Shown here in pieces: positions 52,649 through 60,629 of a stretch of DNA of 64,000 bases (position 1 is its first letter; every line of letters begins with the position of its first letter). The DNA lies in assembly GCA_947253285.1 (NCBI GenBank), contig CAMXXV010000003.1, positions 1-64,000 on the forward strand, given 5' to 3'. The position numbers were made by a program, and so were the translations under genes. The notes under the pieces were generated by a model, which worked only from the letters and a program-made list of their open reading frames with translations, made no database searches and was not told the DNA's origin. The stretch comes from an uncultured Candidatus Saccharibacteria bacterium. Its GTDB lineage: Bacteria > Patescibacteriota > Saccharimonadia > Saccharimonadales > Saccharimonadaceae.

Positions 52649-52843
52649 CAATTTACCCTCTTCACTAACTAAAATGATACCAAAAATAAGAGTTTTCCAC
52701 AAGGCAAAAAGGTAGCTGTGGCAAACCACATAGTTTTCCACAACTGGGCACCACCACTGTAAAACCTGTGGAAAACTTTGTATAGGCTGTGGAAAGAACT
52801 ATTTCCAGTTGAAAAAAATCTATAATATGTTATACTAGCTTAT
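52649..52843. other. Origin region, dnaA-rpmH intergenic: four DnaA boxes and divergent promoters
   Basis: TTTTCCACA is at 52693-52701 and 52734-52742; TGTGGAAAA is at 52767-52775 and TGTGGAAAG at 52788-52796. The first two and last two point toward each other. The first box overlaps the -35 of the dnaA promoter. The A/T-rich right end holds TATAAT (52821-52826) and TTGAAA-N16-TATACT (52809-52836) for rpmH. Confidence 0.8.
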
Positions 52844-52981
52844 ATGCCAAAGAGAACGTACCAACCAAAGAAGCGACACAACGCCCGCGTACACGGTTTC
52901 CGTGCTCGTATGTCAACGAGAGCAGGCCAGCTTGTCCTAAAGCGCCGCCGCAACAAGCAGCGTGCCAAGATTGCACGCTAA
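52844..52981 (+). CDS. rpmH: 50S ribosomal protein L34
   Basis: The 45-residue protein reads [20 protein letters not shown] and ends NKQRAKIAR, the full bL34 pattern including R-x-x-G-R/Q-x-V-L-K-R-R-R. It is a late-assembling large-subunit protein. TATACT (52831-52836) ends 7 bases before the ATG and no ribosome site is present, so even this ribosomal gene appears leaderless. A hairpin follows before rnpA. Confidence 0.97.
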   Translation: MPKRTYQPKKRHNARVHGFRARMSTRAGQLVLKRRRNKQRAKIAR

Positions 52982-52994
52982 GCCCCAGCGACTT

Positions 52995-53024
52995 AATATA
53001 ACGAGCTAGACTCGTTATATTTTA
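52995..53024 (+). terminator. Hairpin between rpmH and rnpA
   Basis: AATATAACGAG and CTCGTTATATT form an 11-base stem with a CTAGA loop, then TTTATAG. It may reduce read-through so that rpmH is made in excess over rnpA. Confidence 0.7.
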
Positions 53025-53044
53025 TAGTTATTATTTAATTTATT

Positions 53045-53392
53045 ATGTTACGTCAAACTAATCGTTTTCACGGCCATGCCAGCCTTAAATATCTCTTCAG
53101 CCACGGTGCGCAAGCCCGCACGCGGTATTTTAGTGTGCGAGTGGTGGCGAACCCGCGTCGTCAGCATTCACGCGCGGCGGTTATTGTTAGTAAAAAGCTA
53201 TTGCATGACGCCGTGCCACGAAATCGCGCCCGCCGCCGAATGTATGAGCTGTTACGTCACCACTTAGGCGACCTCGCCACTACTACCGACCTTGCTGTAA
53301 CTCTTTACTCAAAGGACATTTTGACTGCGCCGAGCGCTGAATTAGAGCGTCAACTAGTGTCAGCCCTTAAGCAACTACAAATTACCCACTAA
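53045..53392 (+). CDS. rnpA: Ribonuclease P protein component
   Basis: The 115-residue basic protein starts LRQTNRFHGHASLKYLFSHG, has YFSVRVVANPR, then VSKKLLHDAVPRNRARRRMYELLRHH, the conserved RNR helix that contacts RNase P RNA. It helps RNase P remove 5' leaders from pre-tRNAs. The RNA subunit gene (rnpB) was not seen here. It sits in the standard rpmH-rnpA-yidC order. Confidence 0.95.
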   Translation: MLRQTNRFHGHASLKYLFSHGAQARTRYFSVRVVANPRRQHSRAAVIVSKKLLHDAVPRNRARRRMYELLRHHLGDLATTTDLAVTLYSKDILTAPSAELERQLVSALKQLQITH

Positions 53393-53412
53393 AATATGCT
53401 AAAATATAGGTA

Positions 53413-54330
53413 ATGAACCTATTTGATGAGATTTTAACTAAGCCAATTTTTAACGTTTTGGCGTTTATTTACAACTTTGTCGGCGACTTCGGTGTGTCTA
53501 TTATTATTGTTACCGTGATGATTCGCTTATTACTGTGGCCAGTGATGCGCCGCCAACTTCATCAGTCGAAGTTGATGCGCGAGCTGCAGCCAGAACTACG
53601 TAAGATTCGCCGCCAAACTAAGGATAAGATGGCACAATCGACCATGATGATGACACTCTATAAAGAGCGTGGCGTAAAGCCGGCAGCCTCCATTGTAGCG
53701 AACTTGATTCAGTTGCCAATTCTGCTTGCAGTGTATAGCGTAGTGCGAATTATTACCCACTTCAACACTCATGTTGATGCCGCAAACTACATTTACCCAG
53801 CATTGCGCCACTTCGGTCGCATTCCAGAGCTACTGACGGCTAATCCGCACGTAACGTTATTTGGGGTAATTGACCTCGATAAGGCGGCGGTGGTGTACGC
53901 GCCAGCATTAATTATTGCCTTGCTCGCGGCGTTGTTTCAGTACATTCAGACTAAGCAGATTTTACCAAAAGATGAAGACGCGCGAGGCATCCGGAAGATT
54001 TTGAAGGATGCGGCGGGCGGTGAAAAAATCGACCAGTCAGAGATAAATGCGGCAGCAGGGCGCAAGATGGCGCTAATGTCACCACTGATAACCCTAATGA
54101 TTTCGATGCCATTCCCGAGCGCGGTGGTGCTCTACTATGCTGCTTCGTCGGCTTTTGCTGTACTGCAGCAGCACATTATTCTTAACAATAGTCAGTCGGA
54201 GCTCAAGGCGATTAGCCAAGAGCGGTTGAAGCAAGCGAAGCCAGCCATTGTGCGGCGGAAGCAGTTGGCAGAGGAGGTGGAGACCAAGCCAACTCATGTA
54301 AAGACTGTAATCCGGCGGAAGACTAAATAA
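53413..54330 (+). CDS. yidC: Membrane protein insertase YidC/Oxa1
   Basis: The protein has 305 residues. The first helix is near 16-40 (GDFGVSIIIVTVMIRLLLWP) with the core arginine in VMIRLLLWP. A cytoplasmic helical hairpin with PELRKIRRQTKDK follows, then helices at about 95-115, 155-180, 210-235 and a short last one (SAVVLYYAASSAFAVLQQ). It is the short type without a periplasmic domain. It inserts membrane proteins alone or with SecYEG. The basic C-terminal tail is typical for ribosome contact. TAAAAT (53400-53405) ends 7 bases before the ATG. Confidence 0.95.
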   Translation: MNLFDEILTKPIFNVLAFIYNFVGDFGVSIIIVTVMIRLLLWPVMRRQLHQSKLMRELQPELRKIRRQTKDKMAQSTMMMTLYKERGVKPAASIVANLIQLPILLAVYSVVRIITHFNTHVDAANYIYPALRHFGRIPELLTANPHVTLFGVIDLDKAAVVYAPALIIALLAALFQYIQTKQILPKDEDARGIRKILKDAAGGEKIDQSEINAAAGRKMALMSPLITLMISMPFPSAVVLYYAASSAFAVLQQHIILNNSQSELKAISQERLKQAKPAIVRRKQLAEEVETKPTHVKTVIRRKTK

Positions 54331-54339
54331 GGAGGTAAG

Positions 54340-54804
54340 ATGAACCGAGAAGAATCAATTTTATTCGCCAAGAAGTTCACTGAAGATATGTTGTCCTTTT
54401 ATGGCATTAACGTTGAAGTGTATGCCACGGCCGAAGAAGAGGTGATTGAATTGTCCGTACCAACAACCTATCTATCGAAGTTGTTAATTGGCCGTAACGG
54501 TGAGACTTTGCGTAGCTTTCAGACGCTAATTCGCGCCGCATTACATTACCATAACGCTGCCCTGACTCGTGTTAGCCTTGATATCGCAGATTACAAGAAG
54601 CGCCACAATGAGCAGCTGGCACGCGAAGCCGAAGGCTGGGCTAAGCAGGTAATTGCGACTGGTGAAACAATGGCACTCAAGCCAATGAATGCTGCCGAGC
54701 GCCGCGTGGTGCATAATGCCCTAGCGGATTATGGCCAGCTATCGACTGACAGCGAGGGCGAAGGGCGCGAGCGCCACATCGTTCTGAAGCTCAAGGCGGA
54801 ATAA
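54340..54804 (+). CDS. khpB: KhpB/Jag RNA-binding protein (KH and R3H domains)
   Basis: The protein has 154 residues. A short N-terminal helix is followed by a KH domain with LLIGRNGETLRSFQTLIRAAL (GRNG in place of GxxG) and an R3H domain with KPMNAAERRVVHNALADY. The protein lacks the N-terminal Jag domain found in Firmicutes. KhpB binds RNA and influences cell length and division in several bacteria. It has a strong AAGGAGG site 7 bases before the ATG and lies 9 bases after yidC. Confidence 0.93.
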   Translation: MNREESILFAKKFTEDMLSFYGINVEVYATAEEEVIELSVPTTYLSKLLIGRNGETLRSFQTLIRAALHYHNAALTRVSLDIADYKKRHNEQLAREAEGWAKQVIATGETMALKPMNAAERRVVHNALADYGQLSTDSEGEGRERHIVLKLKAE

Positions 54805-54816
54805 TTTAATTAGCAA

Positions 54817-55869
54817 TTAGTGCCGTAAAAGTTGCCACAGCCAAGTTGTGAGGTGGCAACTTTTTAGTTGGTGAGTAAAAGTCATGAGGCGTGCTAGACG
54901 GCGTGGCGAAGCGGCCGCCCAGTGTAAGGCGACTTGCATAAGGTAGCGTTTACTACCGATAACGCGGCGGTGTGCGAGATGGCCGAGGTTAGCAATGCTA
55001 AGTGCTTGCTTGAGGCGCTGGATTTTAGTTTTTTGCGGCAAAGCAGATCGGCTGATAGCAAGACAATAGGAATAGAACCAGTAGTGCCGAATCCAAGCTA
55101 GGTAGTCGGGTAGGTTGGCATCATTGAAATTAGCCGTAAACTCACAAAGCGCGCGGTAATTATGCACTCGGTGCGCAAAGACGAGTGAGGATTTTTGGTA
55201 GGTACCACTGTCTTCGAGGTTGTAGATATATAGCGCCTGACGGATAAAGCTGATTTTTTGGCAATGTGCGAGGTAGCTTAAATTAAATTCAAGGTCTTCG
55301 CCAAAGTCGAGGCCTGTCTGGAAGGCTAATTTGTGTTGGCGGATGATGTCGGCGCGGTAAATTTTATTCCACACTTGATATAAGAGCGGGCTGACGCCTA
55401 AGAGGTGAGCGACGTAGGCAGGGAAGGATTCGTCTTTTGGTTGCACTGGCAAAGGATTAAGCCCAATTTGCTCGGTTGAGACTAGTTGGCCGGCTTTAAA
55501 TGTATTATAAGTAAAGCCACAGGCGACTAAGTCGGCGCCGCGCGCTATAGCTGACACCATGGATTTTATCATCGGCCGGCGGAAGTTGTCATCGGCATCA
55601 AGAAACATAATATAGGTACCCTTGGCACGCCGGAGGCCAGCATTGCGTGCCCCCGAGGCGCCTTGATTGTGGGCGAGGTTAATAGCTTTGATTTTACTGT
55701 GGTAGCGACTAAGGTCGGCGAGCACGGCGCGCGTGTTGTCGGTTGAAAAGTCGTTGACTAAAATTAGCTCAAAGTCGTCATACTTCTGTGCCATTACTGA
55801 CTCAACGATATTGTTAATTTTATCGGCGGCGTTATAAACAGGGATGATAATAGATAAGGTTGGCTTCAT
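54817..55869 (-). CDS. GT2-family glycosyltransferase
   Basis: The protein has 350 residues. The N-terminal GT-A domain reads LSIIIPVYNAADKI, then YDDFELILVNDFSTDNT, then NQGASGARNAGLRRAKG and IMFLDADDNF (the DxD metal site). The C-terminal 150 residues are mostly helical and basic. It transfers a sugar from a nucleotide sugar onto a surface glycan, acting at the inner membrane face; donor and acceptor are unknown. ATG 55869 was chosen because TATAAT (55882-55877, minus) ends 7 bases upstream. Its end carries a terminator for the convergent khpB unit. Confidence 0.92.
   Translation of the reverse strand: MKPTLSIIIPVYNAADKINNIVESVMAQKYDDFELILVNDFSTDNTRAVLADLSRYHSKIKAINLAHNQGASGARNAGLRRAKGTYIMFLDADDNFRRPMIKSMVSAIARGADLVACGFTYNTFKAGQLVSTEQIGLNPLPVQPKDESFPAYVAHLLGVSPLLYQVWNKIYRADIIRQHKLAFQTGLDFGEDLEFNLSYLAHCQKISFIRQALYIYNLEDSGTYQKSSLVFAHRVHNYRALCEFTANFNDANLPDYLAWIRHYWFYSYCLAISRSALPQKTKIQRLKQALSIANLGHLAHRRVIGSKRYLMQVALHWAAASPRRLARLMTFTHQLKSCHLTTWLWQLLRH
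54827..54866 (+). terminator. Terminator of the rpmH-khpB unit, inside the glycosyltransferase coding end
   Basis: AAAAGTTGCCAC and GTGGCAACTTTT form a 12-base stem with a 14-base loop, with further T residues on the plus strand. On the minus strand these bases encode the last residues of the glycosyltransferase, so the signal is embedded in the convergent gene. Confidence 0.8.
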
Positions 55870-55942
55870 TACCTCTATTATAGCAAATGCCGCGCTGTGT
55901 GTAACTATTGCATGATTTAGCATAACCATATATCATAGAAGT

Positions 55943-57889
55943 ATGAAGAAGGTAGTGCGAGGGTATAACCGCCAATTTTGGCGTAGTGTTGCGGTAACTC
56001 TAGCTGCAACTTATGGAGCGGTTTTGGTTTTAGCGGTGCCAACGTATGCTGCAGATGGCATTTCGCTTACTGTTGATATGAAAGATGTTGAACTTAAGTA
56101 TGACTCAACTAGTGACCTATATGAGGCTACCACTAAAGTAACTGTAGATCCGGCGCCGCTAAGTGGCTTTGATCTTACCATTCACGCCAAAGATGCTGAT
56201 TTAGTTAATACTTCAGATAGTCGCTACCGGATTAAAGGCATGGATAAGGAAGAGATATTGATGGGGATGAATGCGAAGTCGAATTTATGGGGATATAGGT
56301 TGAAAGAGAGCCATGGTGCGAAGTTTGTGCCAAATGGGTTTATGCATGTTCCGGCTGGTGATGAAGCGCCAAGCGTGATTGTTGACACGGCGTCAGAATA
56401 CGACAATGCTGGCTGCAAGGGCAAAAAGCAATGCGAAGTGCACATGACCTTTGGCGCTTCTCTCGATTCTACCAATCTTCCTGCTGGTAAATATTCTACC
56501 GAAGTTACTTACACCGCGACCGCGAAGCTAACACCAAAGCCAAAGTCAGATGGCTGGCGTCAGCGCACTGCCCAAACTACTCCATCTGAGACTTGTGAGG
56601 CTGGCAACACCAATAGCTCCTGTTTGGTCGACCTTGATAAGAACATGATTCCAGTTAAATATACCGGCAGCACTACTAACGCCCAGTGGACTAGCGTAGC
56701 TGACCCAGAGGCAGTCAATAGCGGCTGGTATGATTACGCCAACAAGCAGTGGGCGAATGCTATTACCGTCAAACCAGAAGCCCTCAGTAAATACCGTGGC
56801 TTTAGTAAAGTTGTCGACCAAGCTGATATTCTCGGTTTCTGGGTTTATATACCACGTTACCGCTATAAGATGCTACACTTTTATGACGATCCGGAAGAAC
56901 CCCAAAATTTCACGATTGAGTTTGAAAACAAGCGCTCTACAAAAGCCGTACCAATCAATGACGGTGATTGGGCGACTCATCCCGCCTTTATCTTTGGCAC
57001 CAAGGAGTTCAATGGCATCTGGTTTGCTAAGTTTGAGACTACGGGTGGCGTCAATAGTCCAACTGTCTTGCCAAATAGTCTTCATCTATCTGGTAACTAT
57101 GATGGAATTAAGGGCATTGGCAGCTTCTACTCGGTAGCTAAATCTCTCGGAGTAAACGACCCGCAGAATGTTGGTGGTAAATCAGTCAGTTCACCACAGA
57201 ATAGTCATCATCTGGCTAAGTTTAGTTCTCATATGGTCAACTCTAATGATTGGGGTGCTGCCGCATACTTATCTGCCAGTAAATATGGTGTCGGCTATAA
57301 AGGCGTCCAAATAAACAGTCAGAACCAATCTCGAAACGATAGCTACAGTGTCACAGGTTGTGGTCCGCAAGCCAGTGGCAATATCAGTACCTACAAGGAC
57401 GGTGGCGCGCTCGACACTCAACAAGCCTGTAGTAAAAGCAACCTACAACATGCCTATAATGGATCCCTTGGCCAGCTCGCCAGTACGACCAACAATCCAA
57501 CTGGCATTTATGATATGTCTGGTGGCGCTTATGAATATACCGCAGCAAGTTACACTACTGATTTAAACGAATCTGGCGTAAGTGATGAATATGGTGATCT
57601 CTTTGGCGCTAAAGCTCATCCGCCATACGTCAATACTTATAACTTAGGTGCGCCAACTGGTTGTGACTTTAAGGTGTGTGGCGGTCAAGCACTTTATGAA
57701 ACCTCGGGTTGGAATGATCAACGTACCGATACCTTGGGTTCAACTTATGTTTGGCTTGGCCGGGGCGGCGACGCGAGCAGTGAATCAGAGGCTGGGGTGT
57801 TTGCCTTGTACTCGAGTACTGGTATTACTGAAAGTATCAACGGTGTCTATGCGTTCCGTGTCGCTCTCGCGCCTACTACGCAAGACTAG
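55943..57889 (+). CDS. Large secreted modular surface protein
   Basis: The protein has 648 residues. A signal peptide (about 1-36, VPTYAAD) is followed by a beta-rich domain (about 38-195) and a short linker. A large C-terminal domain opens DLDKNMIPVKYTG, then SGWYDYANKQWANAI, then GFWVYIPRYRY and HPAFIFGTKEFNGIWFAKFE. This 'MIPVKY...WYDY...WANA...IPRY' block recurs in surface proteins of gut Firmicutes and other Patescibacteria, but its function is not known to me. Two disulfide-sized cysteine pairs are seen. No sortase signal or C-terminal helix is present, so attachment is unclear. TATCAT (55931-55936) ends 6 bases before the ATG. Confidence 0.75.
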   Translation: MKKVVRGYNRQFWRSVAVTLAATYGAVLVLAVPTYAADGISLTVDMKDVELKYDSTSDLYEATTKVTVDPAPLSGFDLTIHAKDADLVNTSDSRYRIKGMDKEEILMGMNAKSNLWGYRLKESHGAKFVPNGFMHVPAGDEAPSVIVDTASEYDNAGCKGKKQCEVHMTFGASLDSTNLPAGKYSTEVTYTATAKLTPKPKSDGWRQRTAQTTPSETCEAGNTNSSCLVDLDKNMIPVKYTGSTTNAQWTSVADPEAVNSGWYDYANKQWANAITVKPEALSKYRGFSKVVDQADILGFWVYIPRYRYKMLHFYDDPEEPQNFTIEFENKRSTKAVPINDGDWATHPAFIFGTKEFNGIWFAKFETTGGVNSPTVLPNSLHLSGNYDGIKGIGSFYSVAKSLGVNDPQNVGGKSVSSPQNSHHLAKFSSHMVNSNDWGAAAYLSASKYGVGYKGVQINSQNQSRNDSYSVTGCGPQASGNISTYKDGGALDTQQACSKSNLQHAYNGSLGQLASTTNNPTGIYDMSGGAYEYTAASYTTDLNESGVSDEYGDLFGAKAHPPYVNTYNLGAPTGCDFKVCGGQALYETSGWNDQRTDTLGSTYVWLGRGGDASSESEAGVFALYSSTGITESINGVYAFRVALAPTTQD

Positions 57890-57941
57890 TTAACGTAATT
57901 ATTGCTGCCGCTCTGGTTGCGGTGGTATAATAACTATTACT

Positions 57942-58775
57942 ATGATGCAAAAAATCTATGCTCGCTATCGCTATTCGTTAATCTTGCTACGCGAGTTAGT
58001 GAGGACTGACTTTAAATTACGTTATCAGGGGTCGGTGCTTGGTATGATGTGGTCGGTATTAAAGCCGCTCATGTTGTTTGCCATTATGTACATCGTGTTT
58101 GTACGCTTCTTGAAGTTCGGCGCTAACATTCCACACTTTGCCGTGTCGCTGTTACTAGCACAGACGCTGTGGGGCTTCTTCCAAGAGACGGCTAGTCAGG
58201 GTATGATGGCGATTGTTGGGCGGGGTGATTTGCTTCGCAAAATTAAATTTCCAAAGTACATTGTAGTGGTGTCATCTTCGGTATCAGCATTTATCAACCT
58301 TGCTATTAGTTTGGTAATTGTGGCTCTCTTCATGTTAATCAATGGTGTGCCGTTGCGCTGGACGATGCTAATATTTCCAATTGTTGTGGTCGAACTTTAT
58401 GTCTTTTCATTAGGTGTGGCGTTTATATTAAGTTCAATGTACGTAAAATTCCGTGACATTTGCCATATTTGGGACGTATTTATGCAGATGTGGTTTTATG
58501 TGACGCCAATTATTTACCCGATTTCGATGATTGCCAATGCTGGTACGACGGCGATGGCGACTATTGCGAAGGTTATTATGCTTAACCCGATGGCGCAAAT
58601 TATTCAAGATGCGCGCTATACCTTAATCGGTAAGACCGATACAGTTTGGAGCCTAATTGGTAGTGGGCCGTGGAGTCTATTGAAGCTAATACCGGTGTTA
58701 TCAGTAATAGCTATTTTTGTGCTGGGCGTGGTAATCTTTAAGCGCGCCTCAAAGACGTTTACGGAGGAATTGTAA
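57942..58775 (+). CDS. Polysaccharide ABC exporter permease (Wzm/ABC-2 type)
   Basis: The 277-residue protein has six hydrophobic helices. The N-terminus RDLRVRYQGS-like segment appears as TDFKLRYQGSVLGMMWSVLKP, and AQTLWGFFQETASQGM, LRKIKFPK and YVTPIIYP follow. All are characteristic of TagG/Wzm permeases. It moves lipid-linked polysaccharide across the membrane with the ATPase encoded directly downstream (TAATG overlap). TATAAT (57926-57931) lies 10 bases before ATG 57942; a second ATG follows at once (57945). Confidence 0.93.
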   Translation: MMQKIYARYRYSLILLRELVRTDFKLRYQGSVLGMMWSVLKPLMLFAIMYIVFVRFLKFGANIPHFAVSLLLAQTLWGFFQETASQGMMAIVGRGDLLRKIKFPKYIVVVSSSVSAFINLAISLVIVALFMLINGVPLRWTMLIFPIVVVELYVFSLGVAFILSSMYVKFRDICHIWDVFMQMWFYVTPIIYPISMIANAGTTAMATIAKVIMLNPMAQIIQDARYTLIGKTDTVWSLIGSGPWSLLKLIPVLSVIAIFVLGVVIFKRASKTFTEEL

Positions 58776-59962
58776 TGACAGAGCGTGATGTTGTACTAGA
58801 GATTAGTCATGTGGCGAAGACCTTCCGCCTACCGACGGAGCGCTATAGCGGTATCAAGCAGGCCTTTATTAACTGGTGCCGTGGCATCAAGGGTTATACC
58901 GAACAGCATGTATTGAGGGATATCTCACTTAAAGTGCATCGTGGTGACTTTATTGGTATTGTGGGGCGCAACGGCTCGGGCAAGTCAACACTACTAAAGA
59001 TTATTTCGGGGATTTATTTGCCGACTAAGGGTTCGGTGCGAGTTAATGGCTCGTTAGTACCGTTTATTGAACTGGGTGTGGGCTTCAACCCTGAACTAAC
59101 GGGGCGCGAAAACGTCTACCTCAATGGCGCGATGCTCGGCTTTTCGAAGTCGGAGATTGATAAGATGTATGATGACATTGTCGATTTTGCCGAGCTACAT
59201 GACTTTATGAACCAGAAGTTAAAGAACTACTCCTCAGGTATGCAGGTGCGCTTGGCATTTAGCGTGGCGATTAAAGCGCAAGGCGACATTTTGGTGCTTG
59301 ATGAAGTTTTGGCGGTGGGCGACGAAGCTTTCCAGCGCAAGTGTGCTAACTTCTTTGAACACGTCAAGCAAGACAAAAATAAGACGGTTATTTTAGTGAC
59401 ACACGATATGGGGGCAGTGCGCCGCTATTGCACAAGCGCCATTATGATTGATGGTGGCAAGATAGTAGATTCGGGCGACCCAGATGATGTTGCAGACAGC
59501 TACTCACTGGAGAATATTTCGTCTGACCCAGACGCGCGCCGTGCCTTGAAGGAGATGAAGAAGAATCGCGCTTCGTATATTAAGGGTGAATTTAAATCGG
59601 AACCAGTGTTAAAGCGGGGTGATGAATTGGTGGTAAACATTGAGTATAAATCAGTGACTGAACGACCAGTGTATGTGCGGGCGGGGTTGCAGGTGAATAA
59701 TTACGATGTTACCTCAGTTAATAGCCTGAAGTTAAAGGGCGGCGTGACGAATGACCAGCAGGTACACTGTTTAACGTATCGCTTTAAGACTAATCAATTA
59801 CAGGTGGGTGATTTGCGCTTAGTGCTAGCCTTGGTAGATAAGGAAAGTAACTCAAATGTCAGCACAATGGGTTACAACGACGAGATGCCGGTAAAAATCA
59901 CCAACCAAGATACGGAAGTTGCGGGTTTACTCGCCCAGAACGGCAGTTTGACACTGAAATAG
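58775..59962 (+). CDS. Polysaccharide ABC exporter ATPase with Wzt-like C-terminal domain
   Basis: The protein has 395 residues. The ATPase domain has GRNGSGKSTLLKIISGIY (Walker A), YSSGMQVRLAFSVAI (signature) and ILVLDEVLAVGDEAFQRKC (Walker B with the VGD form of TagH/Wzt). The C-terminal 140 residues form a beta-rich domain like the glycan-recognition domain of Wzt (VLKRGDELVVNIEYKS, RAGLQVNN). That domain would select finished glycan by its end group. The gene is coupled to the permease. The glycan itself is unknown; the glf gene nearby suggests galactofuranose. Confidence 0.93.
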   Translation: MTERDVVLEISHVAKTFRLPTERYSGIKQAFINWCRGIKGYTEQHVLRDISLKVHRGDFIGIVGRNGSGKSTLLKIISGIYLPTKGSVRVNGSLVPFIELGVGFNPELTGRENVYLNGAMLGFSKSEIDKMYDDIVDFAELHDFMNQKLKNYSSGMQVRLAFSVAIKAQGDILVLDEVLAVGDEAFQRKCANFFEHVKQDKNKTVILVTHDMGAVRRYCTSAIMIDGGKIVDSGDPDDVADSYSLENISSDPDARRALKEMKKNRASYIKGEFKSEPVLKRGDELVVNIEYKSVTERPVYVRAGLQVNNYDVTSVNSLKLKGGVTNDQQVHCLTYRFKTNQLQVGDLRLVLALVDKESNSNVSTMGYNDEMPVKITNQDTEVAGLLAQNGSLTLK

Positions 59963-59995
59963 ATTATGTTAAAATAAGATTAAAGAAGGAGAAAA

Positions 59996-60628
59996 ATGAA
60001 AATTAAAAAACAAACTACCAATAAGTTCGTTGTTGCTATGGTACTAGTTGCTACAGCGCTAGTTGCAGTGACTACTGGTGTAACTTGGCTGATGACTACG
60101 CGTCAGGTTGAACACGACCGGAAAACTGCTGGTAAGGTTGTCAAACAAGAGCAGGCTGATAATCATGACATGGAGGTAAGTAAGGCGGCTGGTGATGATG
60201 GTAGCTACCCGAAGGATGATAAGTCGGATAAAACCAACAAAAAGCCGACTAATAAGCCAAAAGTTCAGCAATTTGGTAATGATTTTAACGCGGATGACAA
60301 AAATAAACTGAGTGCATTAATTAGTACGCTTAGCTGGTCGGTTGATACTTTGACGATTCGTACCACAGTGGCGCAGCATATGGATGGCCGTAAGGGTTCG
60401 TGTATTTTAACCCTCACTGGGCCAAACAAACTAACTTACACCGAGACGGTTGATTTGCAGGACGACCCGCAGGCATCGACTTGTCTTGGTTATGATATTC
60501 CTTTGCGGCGCATTAGCCCTAGCAAAAAACTTTGGAGTGGCGAATGGAAAGTAAATATTAAGATTAAGGCGGTTGATAAAGACGGCCGTGTCGTTGGCAC
60601 TGAAGTAAACGACAAGATTACGAGGTAG
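59996..60628 (+). CDS. Membrane-anchored extracellular protein, function unknown
   Basis: The protein has 210 residues. The N-terminal helix (about 11-33) is followed by a lysine/aspartate-rich spacer (about 40-85) and a small beta-type domain (about 95-210) with a cysteine pair (CILTLTG and STCLGY). I recognise no family. It has a leadered start with AAGGAG before the ATG and TAAAAT about 25 bases upstream. The start of the next gene is 1 base after its stop, so the two surface proteins are probably made together. Confidence 0.7.
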   Translation: MKIKKQTTNKFVVAMVLVATALVAVTTGVTWLMTTRQVEHDRKTAGKVVKQEQADNHDMEVSKAAGDDGSYPKDDKSDKTNKKPTNKPKVQQFGNDFNADDKNKLSALISTLSWSVDTLTIRTTVAQHMDGRKGSCILTLTGPNKLTYTETVDLQDDPQASTCLGYDIPLRRISPSKKLWSGEWKVNIKIKAVDKDGRVVGTEVNDKITR

Positions 60629-60629
60629 A

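Noticed and set aside
51257..52741. A 31-residue longer DnaA
   Set aside because: The extension runs through the probable dnaA promoter and a DnaA box and does not resemble DnaA domain I.
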